From: Mangifera indica
Taxonomy: Eukaryota; Streptophyta; Magnoliopsida; Sapindales; Anacardiaceae
Direction: 5' to 3'
DNA: 64,000 nucleotides
NCBI RefSeq assembly: GCF_011075055.1
Contig: NC_058149.1
Location: 11,290,449 to 11,354,448, forward strand
The notes beneath the pieces were generated by a model. It saw only the letters and a list, made by a program, of their open reading frames with translations, was not told the origin of the DNA and did not search any database. The translations under genes were made by a program, and so were the position numbers. Below are positions 11,837 to 23,984 of this stretch, in pieces. How positions within the stretch are numbered: the stretch's first letter is position 1; every line of letters begins with the position of its first letter.

Positions 11837-13854
11837 ATAAAAAAGGGTTGACACCGTTAGATTACTGGTAAACCCTAAACTATTGATGGACCAGGAATCT
11901 CTAGTTGCACGAGTATGATGGACTTTAAAGCACAGGGAGGTCCTAACTTTGGCATATTTGATTGAATCTTTTCGTTAGATTTTGGGGCCACCGTTTTGAG
12001 AATTATTTTCATAAATTACTTGACGTGTGTGGACTATTTTTTATTTTGCGTGTCAAAGAATTAAATTGGCTCAGAATATTTACAAACTGAGCTAAATCTT
12101 TATTAAAGGCTTCATTTTAGATAAAGACCTTTTTGTAAAATGCACTAAGAATCGTTCCGTAGGTAGAATCGCATGAGAAAAGAAAGGAGAGGTGGGTGGG
12201 ATGTGCCTTTCTGGTAAGGATTGGGGAAATTGTGAAATTTCTGCACCTGAGACCCCACAACCTCAGCAAAAGGAACCCTAAATTATAACTTCAAATTTAA
12301 TTTTACTACCCATTTGGCATTTGCTCCTCAAAGTCATTACCCACGTGATATTATTCGTCACCTTGCAAAAAAAGATTACGCAATAATAATAATTTATTAA
12401 AATTGTAACACATGGTTTAATTAGATTGTGGTAAGAATCACGGGTGGAAGAGTGATTAGAGGAGGAATATTAGGGAAGAGAAAAGATAGGTGGATGGAAG
12501 AAAGGAGACAATGGTGTTACTGTTACCTTCTTTTTTATTTTTTAATCTAGATTATAATAATTAAATCTATAATCATTATATTAGATAAATCAAAATTTTA
12601 TAAACATAATAAAGATTTGAATCTAAACATCCTTTCAAAAAATTTTAATATTCCACCAAGTAGTTTCAATTGCTCCTTTAATCTACGCATCCTATTCATG
12701 GAGTTGGACTGAAATGACTGGTATATAATGTCGTTTCTTATAAAAATAATTTGTTTGAGAGGCAGGTTCGGTTTGGTTTGGTGTGGTTCAATCACGGAGA
12801 AGAGAGGCAGCCACCTTGCAGTGAATGTGAACCACACATGCATTTTCCATTCCCTATCTCTTTCTCATTCTCTTCTTGTGTTTCTATTACGGGAGCGCCT
12901 TCTTTGATTTCTCTGGCTCCAATTCCATTGATTTCGTCATTTTTTCTTCATTTATTCGTGATCACCCCAGTCGCCACACGTTTGCGTGTTGGAAAGTCTT
13001 TTCGTAATCCACTTGGCAGTCTGTTTTCTGTTCATTTAAATACATGTTCCAAATTAAGATCCGAATGAAGCAGAATAACATCTCCATCAAGGTCAGGTCA
13101 ATTTAAAGAGAATCAAATTGAGAAGCATCCTAAGTCATTCGTTGGGTCGAAATTAATGGTAATATTTGCTGTACGTGACAGCACAGGAAGCTGTTGCCCT
13201 GATTAGTTGATAACAAATGAAAGGAAAAAACAAAATATGTGGAAATTGAATCCTTAGGGAGGTATATTTTTTGTGGGGGATAGATGTGAGAAATTTCTTG
13301 AAGTGGGCAAATAGTGATTATAATTTTGATTTAATAAAAATCGGATAATTAAATAGTTTAATGATAATTTATATATGAATTTGAGTTATCAATAAAAATA
13401 AATTCAATATACTTAAATGTTATAATCTAAGTAAACATTATTCGTATAGATTTTAAAATTTATTAGACTTTTGATAGAATGGTCAATTAACCTACTAAAT
13501 ATTTACTAGATCCTTACTATGAAACATGCTGCAGTATAGTTTGTTCTATTAAAAATTATTTAGGAAGATCTTTAGAGTGGAGGACCAACCATGATGAAAG
13601 ATAATCTTATTAGTGGGACAAAAATCAAATTGTATAGTATTACAGAAAAATTTAATTCAATAATTCATAATTTATGTGTAAAACAGATGATGGGCAACTA
13701 GTTATAGACTTAGCACATAGCCAGCTAGCCATATCATAGAGAGACACATGATCAGATTCAATCATCCCTCTTGCATGAGTTGGTCAGGCTCTTCACCCTT
13801 GAGTTTATAAATATAATTCGTTTTTTTGGCTATGTCTCATTATGTGCTGTCTTC

Positions 13855-13872
13855 CTCTCTCTCTCTCTCTCT
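13855..13872. repeat. (CT)n microsatellite
   Basis: An uninterrupted run of about nine CT units in intergenic DNA. Confidence 0.9.
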
Positions 13873-14278
13873 GTATATTATAATTCTCACTCCTTAAAAA
13901 AATATGCATGACTCTAATTTACTTCTTAATATAAGCCCATATTGTAAAGCTAAAAGCATCTGAATTTAAGCACAAACTGTAGCTAGTTGCCGCAATTTAG
14001 TGCATTAATTGTTGACCGATTTAATTGAAGTCTCCTTTCTATTATATATTTAATTAATGGTTGGAAATATGAAGAATTATTGAACCAGTACATTAACAGG
14101 ATATTAAATTTTCTTCTCCCAACTGTTGTGCGTGGGGTCCATTCTGCATTATTTGCAACATGATTTAGCAGATAACTTAAAAAATTTCTTGGAAATACTT
14201 CAACTTTACTTTCCATTCGGGTTGGTTCTACAGGTATGTGTCAAGATTTATGATTACATCAATATCTCCTAGCCCTTC

Positions 14279-14917
14279 TGTTAAGTATGTGGCATAAACT
14301 AATAATGGCAGTCTTGTAAATAAGGAGCAAAGTTTGAGCAAAGTTTGGGCTATAGTTATTATCCAGGGGTAGTTTTGTCCTTGCTGGGTTTAATGCTTTA
14401 ACTAATGGTTTATAACCATTAGTTGGTTCTAGAAAGAATAGAAGAATAGAAGAAAAAAGGCATTCCGTTGGCTGCTTTATTTTTAGATGAAAATAGGCTG
14501 CTTTTTCTTCTGGATTCTTTTCATTCTTCTCTGCTAGGGTTTACAAGAAATGCATTAGTCCACTATTTTTGCTTAGATCTAGTTGTCTAAACACTTGAGT
14601 CAGTGTACAAGGTCGCTGTGGTGCTCGGGTTTAGGAAGGATTCGAGTCGGAAGATTGGATTCGTTTCCGTTTGTGTCTGTATTGCTAGATCGGCTTCTGA
14701 ATCTGTAAGTTGTACTATTTTACTTACAAATTAGTGGATTTGCTAGAGGATTCCTCTGCCTTGGATGTAGGGTTCTAATCTTTTGAACCCGAACCAAGTA
14801 AATATTGGTGTGTTGACTTGTGTATGATTTATTATACGATTCTTGTACAAATTCTTGACTGAAAATCGATCCGAAACTCTGATTAATATTCAAACTCGGT
14901 AAAATAAAACATTAACA
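14279..14917 (-). repeat. 3' LTR of the copia element
   Basis: Read on the minus strand it begins TGTTAATG at 14917 and ends CTTAACA at 14279, giving the TG...CA ends and a 6-bp terminal inverted repeat (TGTTAA/TTAACA). Length is 639 bp. Only its first roughly 120 bases recur at the right end of the element. The left boundary is inferred from these termini and from the CTTC flank, because no full second LTR exists to compare with. Confidence 0.75.
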
Positions 14918-14985
14918 AGTGCTCTCAAAACTCCACCTTGACAAAAACTAATATATATAGGACTCCTCTGCAGACCACAACACAT

Positions 14986-17900
14986 TTACATTGAACAAAT
15001 TTTGAGCAAATTCAAGGCATCCTTAAACTTACTCAATGGCACAGGCTTTGTTAAGATATCAGCTGGATTGACATCTGTTGATACTTTCTTCACATTAACT
15101 TTACCAGCAGCCAACACATCTCTGATGAAATGCAGTCTTACATCAATGTGTTTAGTCCTCTCATGAAATGCAGAATTTCTGGACAAGTGAATAGCACTCT
15201 GTGAATCACTGAAGACTTCTGGAACATCAATATTCAGCCCCAATTCAGAAATAATTCCCTTCAGCCACAATGCTTCTTTAACTGCTTCAGTTAATGCTAT
15301 ATATTCAGCCTCAGTTGTTGAAAGTGCCACAATGTGTTGCAAATTACACTTCCAGCTTACAACATTTCCACCAAAGGTGAAAACATAACCAGTGAGGGAT
15401 CTCCTTTTATCAAGATCAGCTGCAAAATCAGAATCACAAAATCCTTTCACAGAAAATAGGTTAGTAGCATCAGCAGTATAACATAAGCCATAATCAGATG
15501 TACCCTTCAAATACCTTAATAACCATTTTGTTGCATTCCAATGTTCTTTACCTGGATTACTCATAAATCTGCTAACAAGACTAATTGCATATGCTATATC
15601 AGGTCTAGTACCTATCATTGCATACATTAGACTTCCTACCACATTAGAATATGGTATATTCTTCATGAAATCAGATTCATCAGAAGACAAAAATCCAGCA
15701 GATTTTAATTTAAACTGAGCACCCATAGGAACATTCACACACTTTGCATTGATCATATGATATAGTTCAAGTACTTTTCTAATATAAGTAGATTGAGATA
15801 AAGTCAAACATCTTTTCAATCTATTCCTACTTATATCCATACCAAGTATTCTCTTTGCAGGACCCAAGTCCTTCATTTCAAATTCAGAATTCAGCATACA
15901 TTTCAAATCAAGTAAAGCATTCATATCCTTAGAAGCTATAAGCATGTCATCCACATAAATCAGCAAATATACAAAACTGCCATTTTCAATTTTCTTAAAA
16001 TAAACACAGTGATCATAACTGCTTCTAGAAAATCCAATTGAAAGAACAAAATCATCAAATCTTTTGTACCATTGTCTAGGTGACTGTTTAAGACCATACA
16101 AAGATTTATGAAGTAAACAAACCTTATTTTCATTAGCAGGTTTCACAAACCCTTCAGGTTGTTCCATGTATATTTGTTCTTCTAATTTTCCATGCAAAAA
16201 GGCAGTAGTAACATCCATTTGTTCTAATTCTAAATCAAACAAAACAACAGTAGATAACATTAGTCTAATAGATGTATGCTTTACCACAGGAGAGAATACC
16301 TCATTATAATCAATGCCTTCTCTTTGTGAGAAGCCTTTAGCAACAACTCTTGCTTTAAATCTTGCTTGTTCAACACCAGGTATACCAGGTTTTCTTTTGA
16401 AAACCCACTTACATCCAATTACCTTTTTACCTTTGGGTCTATCTACAAGTGACCATGTGTGATTTTTCTGTAGAGAAGCCATCTCAGTCTCCATAGCTTT
16501 TACCCAATCATCCCTGTATTTACTTTTACAAACTTGCTTGAAATTAATAGGTTCATCCATTTCTATCACATCACCTATCTGTAATGCATATGAAATGAGA
16601 TCTGCATGTGCATACCTAGAAGGTAGTCTAATTTCCCTTCTAACCCTATCTCTAGCAAGTTGATAATTGGACAAATTAGGACTACTTTCAGATTGAGAAC
16701 TTTCTTCTTGACTCGGTAGTGGTGGTTGCTGATTCAAGTCTGAGATTTCGTACTTTGAAGCACGAATTTCATCCAAACCCAATTCAGGTCCACCACTAGA
16801 CTCTTGAGACTGCCTATGTAAACTAGACTGTGGTGTCTCCACCTCAATTTGAACCTGTCCAGACTGAGTAGTAATAAACAAGTCTTTATAAAATTTTGAT
16901 TCATTAAAGACTACATCTTTACTTATCACACATTTTTTATCATCAATCAACCACAATTTATAGCCTTTTGTACCTGTAGGATAACCCAAAAAAACAGCTT
17001 TTAAAGCCCTAGGATTTAATTTTCCCTGATTTACATGAACATATGCAAGACATCCAAAGGGTTTCAAATGACTTAATGATGGTGGTTTTTTTATTCCAAA
17101 GTTCCATAGGTGTTTTAAAATTCAATGCAGATGAAGGTGATCTATTAATCAAATAACATGCAGTGGCAACTGCCTCTGCCCAAAATCTTTTGCTTAAACC
17201 TGAATCTGCCATTATACACCTAACTTTATTCATAATGGTTCTATTCATTCTTTCAGCTAACCCATTTTGTTGAGGTGTTTCAGTACATGTTCTATGCCTA
17301 AGTATTCCTGCTTTCTTACAAAAATTTGAAAAATGTTTATTACAAAATTCCAATCCATTATCTGTTCTTAAAACCTTTATTTTTTTGTTAGTTTGATTCT
17401 CAACAAGTGTTTTCCATTCTTTAAAACAATCAAAGGCTTGATCCTTATGTTTTAAAAAATACACCCATACCCTTCTAGAGTAATCATCAATAAAGGTTAT
17501 AAAGTAATGAGAATTAGACAAAGAATTGGGGATCTGTGGAGATCCCCACAAATCAGAATGTATATACTCTAAAACATCCTTAGTTCTTTGAGTAGCAGAG
17601 GCAAATTTAAGTTTATGTGACTTACCCAAAACACAATTTTCACAGAAATCCAGATTACCAATCTTATCAAGATTAATCAATTTCTGTTTACAAAGTTCAT
17701 GCAATCCAGCAACACTTATATGTCCAAGTCTTTTATGCCACAAAACAGTTTCATCAGATTTAGGATTTAAATTCATAGAATCTGACACAATAGAACCTTC
17801 CAAGATATACTGCCCCTGATTTAATTTCCCTTTCATAACCACTAAGGACCCTCTCATTACCTTAAGAACACCATTTTCAGATTTAAAAGCATATCCATTT

Positions 17901-18970
17901 GAATCTAAAGTACCTAAAGAGATTAAATTTCTTCTTAGATTAGGCACCAACCTCACATTTTCAAGAATTTTAATAGAACCATCATGCATTTTAAATTTGA
18001 CACTACCAACAGCAATAACATCACATGACTCATCATTTCCCATAAATACTTTACCTCCATTCAAGTATTTAATGTCAGTTAGCCAATCTTTCCTAGGTGT
18101 CATGTGAAAAGTGCAGCCTGAATCCATAACCCATTCCTCACTAAGCATTCTCTCTGTTAATGTAAGAACCTCAGCACTCTCATACCCTTCTAGGAAATTT
18201 ACTGTGTCATGGTTTTCATAATTGTTATTATTATTATACAATTTCTTTTTCTCTGGGCAATTTTTCTTAAAATGACCCTCTTTATGACACTGCCAACAAG
18301 TTTTCTTACTTTTAGATTTGGATCTAGAGGTTTTCCTATTTTTCAGATTATTTCTCTTTTCAGTCCTACCTCTAACCTGAAGCCCTTCATTGATTGCCTT
18401 CCTTTCAAATTTAATTTCTAAATCTTTTGATTTTAAGGCACCCAATACATCATCTAAAGACAAAGACTCCCTACCATATTTTATTGCAGCTTTAACATCT
18501 TTAAAAGAATCAGGTAAAGAGTTCAAGATGATTATTGCTTGGTTTTCATCAGATATCTTCTCTTCTATATTAGTCAAACTAATGACAATTTTATTAAATT
18601 CATCCAGATTATCATCAAGAGATTTATTAGAATCCATTCTAAAACCAAACAATTGTTCCTTCAGGTAGATTTTATTAGTTAGAGACTTAGTCATATACAG
18701 TGACTCTAATTTCAACCAAATCTTTGCAGCAGTATTTTCATTATCAACCTGTCTTAAGACATTATCAGATAAATGCAAGATAAGAAGACTATATGCAGTT
18801 TCTAAAATTTCAGATTTCATATCAGGGTCCATATTTTCAGGGAGAGCAGATTCACCACCTAATGCCTTAGCACATTTTTGATGAACAAGAACAGCATGCA
18901 TTTTCTTTTTCCACATATTAAAATCACCCTTCCCATCAAATCTCTCAACATCAATTTTTGTTTGACCCAT
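14986..18970 (-). pseudogene. copia gag-pol polyprotein gene, broken by one frameshift
   Basis: The frame from ATG 18970 encodes gag (UBN2-type, beginning MGQTKIDVERFDGKGDFNMW), a CCHC zinc knuckle (CWQCHKEGHFKKNC), the protease motif WVMDSGCTFHMT, the integrase zinc-binding HKRLGH...CENC segment and the integrase core with the D, D and E of HSDLWG, RTDNG and QQNGLAERMN. Just after TPMELWN the frame shifts at a run of seven T on the plus strand (17086-17092), and the rest continues in another frame to the stop at 14986. That part holds the reverse transcriptase (QMDVTTAFLHG, YVDDMLIAS) and RNase H (DSDFAAD, TEAEYIAL, HIDVRLHFIRD). A single extra base in the homopolymer explains the break. It could be a real mutation or an assembly error. 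Such elements normally encode one continuous polyprotein. Confidence 0.93.
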
Positions 18971-19262
18971 TGTTAATCAAGTATTTACTAATTCAATTCT
19001 TTACAAGCCACAATAACAGAAAGAGATCAAAGCAAACTATTTATTATTTTATTTCTTTAAGCCACAGTGACAAAATATCTAACACATGAACAATATAGTC
19101 ACAATCGGCAAACAGAGAACAAATAGCAAGCAAAAAATAATTTCAGCTCTTTCAGAACAACAATTTCAGAATGTAAAGAACATCAAGATAAACAAATCTT
19201 GAACCAAGAAACACTCCAAACAATTTTCTTCAAACAAAAATAACAATATTCAACTCAAGAGT

Positions 19263-19274
19263 GCTCTGATACCA
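19263..19274 (-). other. Primer-binding site of the copia element
   Basis: On the minus strand the sequence is TGGTATCAGAGC, the standard plant copia primer site complementary to the 3' end of initiator methionine tRNA. It lies two bases inside the inner edge of the 5' LTR remnant, which fixes the direction of the element. Confidence 0.93.
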
Positions 19275-19276
19275 CT

Positions 19277-19495
19277 TGTTAATGTTTTATTTTACCGAGT
19301 TTGAATATTAATCAGAGTTTCGGATCGATTTTCAGTCAAGAATTTGTACAAGAATCGTATAATAAATCATACACAAGTAAATATTGGTGTGTTGACTTGT
19401 GTATGATTTATTATACGATTCTTGTACAAATTCTTGACTGAAAATCGATCCGAAACTCTGATTAATATTCAAACTCGGTAAAATAAAACATTAAC
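19277..19495 (-). repeat. Palindromic 5' LTR remnant (101-bp perfect inverted repeat)
   Basis: Where a 639-bp LTR is expected there are only 219 bases. They consist of two arms, 19278-19378 and 19395-19495, that are exact reverse complements by eye, around a 16-base loop (AAATATTGGTGTGTTG). The right arm plus loop matches the first 118 bases of the 3' LTR exactly. The left arm is the same LTR start in the opposite direction and abuts the primer-binding site. See the findings for a possible origin. Confidence 0.9.
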
Positions 19496-22400
19496 TTCAA
19501 AAAAACCATTAAAATCAATGCATGTAATAGAAATTTGTTCATCGATGGGGACACTGGAATATATGTAGAAAGGAGGACCTTCTGCCTTTTGCGAAAGAAG
19601 GGTTCCCTGGTAAAGCAAAAAGGTATATGCATAAAGCACAAACTCCAATTTGCTTTACTAATTTCATCCTTTTCTTTCTGTACCATGTTCTCATCTTGTT
19701 GCCTTTTGTAAGATCTTCGGTCAAATATAGAAGGCCCTTCCCCCAACTGTGGGCGGCTTACTTGAGTCTGATTGTGCCAGCTTCGTCAGTTCTGTTGATA
19801 CATTACTGTAGTTTCATATTTGTTCATCAAAGTCAGTGGCTTCCTGAGTTCTTTAAAGCTTTATCCATACATACATAATATATTACTCATTAATTAACTA
19901 AACCAAACTTGCAAACTCGGCCAAACCCGGGAAAAAAACTTGGTAGGGAATTGATATTAATTTTCATAAACAAGTAGGAGACACTATGAAAAGAATTGCA
20001 TAAAAAAAGTCCAAAAAAAAAAAAAATGGCACGTGGTATATGAGAAGGATGTTGCAGGATAGTCTATCTTTAGTGACTCTTTTACTCTTTACAAAGCCAC
20101 CTACTTGCCTCACACGCACAGCTCATCTCCACCTTCAACTTCATGGCTCCTAATTTGTAACGAATTAAGCAATGAAACCCTCACTATATTTAAAGCAATA
20201 TATATGATCATATTTTTCAATGGTTGAGTCAAAAACCTAGACGCATATTCTGCTTAAAGCAAGGGATGCCTATAAGGATTGAAGAACGGAGCTGCACTTT
20301 CCTAAATGAGTATAAATAAAGGGGAAAAAACCAGAAGCGATTGACAGAGGTGGAATAAGAGACCCACACGCATGCCATATCCCACATGGGGCGCATTTCT
20401 GCACATGGTTTTGTACGTGATATTCTTGTCCAAATCCGCGGCATGGATGAGTAGATCCTCCCTCTTTAATTAACTTTGCTTCATTATTCAAAACTGAAAT
20501 GGTTCCATTTGACCTGCCAGCCAACGCAGCCTCACCTCATCAACCACCGCTTATTGTTATTCATATATAAACCAGCTTAACTTAGACCTCTCCACTCTAG
20601 CCATTGTATTTGACTCAGCCAATTGCCCATTAGTATCATTCTAATCTTTATAAGCATGATCAATGGCAAGCAATAGAGGTGTGGGTTTAAATCTCTTAAA
20701 CTGTATTTGTGAGGGCTGAATTGTAAATGCAATATTAGAGGGTAAAAGAGCCTTTGAGTTGTTTATTCGACAACATTTTATACTATCATTATCTTTGTTA
20801 ATAGGTTCAACTAGAAGTCTTCTTTATCTTGAATTTAGAGTTTCAATTTAAGACTCGAACAAAAAAAATATCTTTGTTGATATGTATTGTTAACTGTTAT
20901 ATATAATACTTGTCAAGTTTGCATATTTCTTGATATTAATATTTAATAGATGGATAAGAGAACCAAGAGGGGTTTCAAGTTATATAGAAAGCCTTTGATT
21001 AATTAGATGTGATTAGTTTAGTTTCTTATTTTATGTATAAACAATATTAGTCAGCCCACAAAGATTTGCAGCCCCAAATGGTTGATCACAATTGTTGTTG
21101 TGGAGAAGTGGTCCATTAATAAAGAGTAAAACATAACCTAATTTTCATCATTCCAAATTTGGATTATCCATATGCATAAATGTGGGATCAAAGAAAAACT
21201 TCCTGTGCCAAATAAGTGAATAATTATGAATCTTCAGGCCACCATTGAACCAACAAACAAAATGTTTATTGCGTTGACATTTGTAATTGATAGAAGAAAT
21301 CACAGAATATTGAGGAGACATTTCAAAGGTTAATTTCCCATTAATCCTCAAAAAAATTATAGAATGATGAGTATTTGATATGAAAAGATTTGAGGGGTCA
21401 ACTTGTATTGCACCAGTTGGATTCAAATTATTGCTTGGTTAATGGAAAAAGAAAAAGAGAGTAGATCATATCTTTGCATTTACAAAATAATCTAAAGAAA
21501 AGTGTCCATAATTACATCCGTTTGAATCTTAAGATGCCACCTTCACTTCACTAGTTCCTCCATTTCCACCAAATTAAAACAACCTTATCAGTCAAACAAT
21601 ATTATGTCAACTCAAAGAAATGCTGCTTCACTTTCTGATTTACCTAATGGGATTTCCAGCTTCTAGTTCCTCCATTGCCACCATATTGGCGTATCTTTAT
21701 CTCTAGGGCTACATAAATTTTCAGCTCCTCTTAATGAGACTTTCCTTGAACTTTTGCATGATATTAGTCGAATTATTTATTCTTATAATTGTGTTGTGTA
21801 AGTGTATCGGGCGTTAGCCCCTGTATAATAATAATAATAAAAAAATGTTGCTTCACTTTCTAATTCATTCATTACATTTAATTAATACCCACCTATTGTA
21901 TTTGTCATTACGTTTCTACAATGAGGTCGGTGAGATGACTAATTTGGCAATTTTATAAATATAATGTGGACAATTAAGCTTATTATAAGATTGATGAATT
22001 TTCAGAGATGAATAGAATGCTAGTAATAATGGGATGTGCCCTTTTTCTGGTTAGAATCTTAGTTTTCCCTATGATGGTGTGAGTTGTGCGTGATCAACTC
22101 AAAACATAAAAACAAAATGAAGAATAAAGTATATAGTGAAGGTGGGTGTGAGTTGAAAATAATTGCAAAGATCCTCAAAAGCTAGATTAGTTTAGAATAT
22201 CTCGATGGTTGGTGGGGTAATTGGGAATCAAAGATTTTTAAGGATTGATTATGGAGAATCTCATGATGTTAAATTTATGTTTAGTTTAGACAAAATATAC
22301 ATATTGATGATGGAGAATATCTCAATGGTGTATATTTACAATGTTAATGGTTACATTTACATCCTTTTCAAGATATATTGTATCAACGTCAACTAATAAC

Positions 22401-22688
22401 ACACTACTAATGTAAATTTTTCGAATATTAGATTGAAACATATTAAAATTTTTTTTTATATTTTTAGTTTTTATTTTCTATATTTAATTTATTCAACACT
22501 ATAGTAGATTCAAGATTCATTATTGAGTCTTTAAGGTCACTACTATGATCTATCTTATGCAATATTTTATGTTTTGCCCATCAATTAGTGTCAAAAGTAA
22601 CTTTAAAAAACCACTTTACCGGTCTAATTTGGATAGATTCTTTGTTTTAATAAAAAAAGAAAATACCTCTTCACAAGTTATGTCGTTT
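19496..22688. other. Intergenic region, no gene recognised
   Basis: Moderately AT-rich. A patch at 20300-20540 has more balanced base composition and a TATA-like GTATAAATAAAGG near 20310, but the open frames there match nothing I know. A second patch at 21150-21430 is likewise unassigned. A few short A and ATT runs occur (for example near 21830). Confidence 0.55.
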
Positions 22689-22870
22689 TGGGCTTACTGC
22701 TTGAGCCACCGCACTTGATCAAATTCCTAGCCTATTTCCCATTCCATGTGACGTGACCAAACAACACTGGCCCATTTTAAGTACACGATATGGGCTGTAA
22801 CTCTTAAATGGACCCACGCCATTCCACCCATATAAAACACAAACGATGGGCTGGCTTCATTTGGACGGCA
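22689..22870 (+). promoter_or_regulatory. Promoter with four TGGGCY (site II) motifs and a TATA element
   Basis: TGGGCT occurs at 22689-22694, 22791-22796 and 22847-22852, and TGGGCC on the reverse strand at 22769-22774. A TATAAAAC lies at 22831-22838 and an ACGTG core near 22751. Clustered TGGGCY elements are known TCP-factor targets in promoters of growth, ribosomal and mitochondrial genes. The coding start follows at 22871. Confidence 0.6.
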
Positions 22871-23984
22871 ATGGAGAAAATGGCGCCTGAACCAAAGAGG
22901 AGAAAGATACGGCAGCCACCCTCTCGCAGGTAATCTACTACGCCTTGGATTTTTCTTACAACTTGTTTTAATCTTTGGATTTTGTTTATGACTATAGAAG
23001 TGCGTTAACTGATTGTTTAGTTTTGGAGTTCGAATTGTTAAAATCTGGCTTCTCTTAATTGCTGAGTGGTTGATTTTGGGTGAACTGATTCTTCAAGAAT
23101 TAGGTAGGATATGTCTCTTTTTAAAATTATTATTACTAGAGTAATCATCACTCTGCAATTCAACTATGGCGGATAACTCATCGCTTTCCTTTCAATTTGT
23201 TCACTGCATTAGTTAGGGTTCGAAATTGCTTTAAAATCTGAGATATGGAAAAAACTGACCACCTTTTTCTTGGTGACGGATATAGAAGGGCCATTCTGAT
23301 AATTCAAGTCAATAGTTAGATAATCACGGGGGGTAACTGGTGATTATCTCATCAATCCCTTAAATTCATTGTAATCCCCAAAATTTTCTGCTCTTTTACA
23401 AAGGAGAAAAAGAACTGCTATGCCTTTCTCTGAAATTGCTTTTAATGTTATAAATAGTATTAGAAGGTTACATTGGCACAGCCATGGCTATGTGACTTTC
23501 CTCATTCTAGGCCATGTGCTATGTGCACTGAGACATTTTTTCGCAGTTTAATATCATCCTAAAGTTTCTGTGTACTTAGTGTCTGTAATTTGTTCGTGAA
23601 AATTATATTTGTTGACCTGTACATTATATAGACAAAGCAAACTCTTGACACCACTTTCTTCTTACTGCAGGCCTGTTTCTTCGCCTACCGCAGAAAAATC
23701 CAGAGATGCTACATCAGTGAGTCATTTTACAGTAAGTATTTCCTAATGGATGTTCTTGCAGTTTCGTATATTATTTCTTGAGCATTAAGACTTGTTATGT
23801 GAATGGTATGCAGGCTGCAACAGCTCAAACTAGCGAAATTAATGTCAGGATTCAACAGGCAAAAAATTTTTCAGTTGCACAAGCACAACAAGAAGGTTGT
23901 AATGCAAACTTTAGAATTTTTGATTCACCATTTGGGAATTTTCTTGTTCCTGTAATTCCAACTCGCAAAGAACTGGCTGGATGA
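22871..23984 (+). CDS. Small conserved-looking protein of unknown function, three exons
   Basis: Exons 22871-22929, 23671-23731 and 23814-23984 join to 96 residues ending at a TGA. Introns are GT-AG with phases 2 and 0. The N-terminus is strongly basic (PKRRKIRQPPSRR), a likely nuclear localisation signal. A Ser/Thr-rich linker follows, then a compact C-terminal module of about 50 residues: SEINVRIQQAKNFSVAQAQ, a predicted helix, followed by NFRIFDSPFGNFLVPVIPTR. The exon structure, site II promoter and well-formed splice sites argue for a real gene. Exon 2 has two in-frame donors 15 bases apart. I do not recognise the family by name. It is probably a nuclear plant protein and may be an adaptor for a larger complex, but that is inference. 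Confidence 0.75.

Larger units (their letters stand above)
10758..14278. other. Intergenic region between the MATE gene and the copia insertion
   Basis: AT-rich, with one imperfect fold-back repeat at 11390-11836 and a (CT)n run at 13855-13872. A stretch of ordinary base composition at 12750-13080 holds an open frame on the plus strand, but it has no recognisable domain and no clear promoter. No gene is supported. Confidence 0.6.
14279..19495 (-). mobile_element. Ty1/copia LTR retrotransposon (Tnt1/Tork-like), recently inserted, with rearranged 5' LTR
   Basis: The element lies on the minus strand: 5' LTR remnant at the right, PBS 19274-19263, gag-pol 18970-14986, a purine-rich AAGGTGGAG tract (14931-14939 region) and the 3' LTR at the left. 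The domain order gag, protease, integrase, reverse transcriptase, RNase H is that of copia elements. The outer flanks share CTTC (left 14275-14278, right 19495-19498), a plausible remnant of the 5-bp target duplication with a few terminal bases lost on the right. The 118 bases shared by the two LTRs are identical by eye, so the insertion is young. A one-base frameshift interrupts pol, and the 5' LTR is a palindrome rather than a full LTR, so this copy is not expected to be autonomous. Confidence 0.93.

Noticed and set aside
12751..13068. 105-codon frame in a balanced-composition patch
   Set aside because: No recognisable motif, and both strands have similar open frames; I see no splice or promoter support.
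20229..20524. Minus-strand frames in a GC-richer patch, considered as a small gene or microRNA locus
   Set aside because: No recognisable protein, and no known mature microRNA sequence or convincing long hairpin could be identified by eye.
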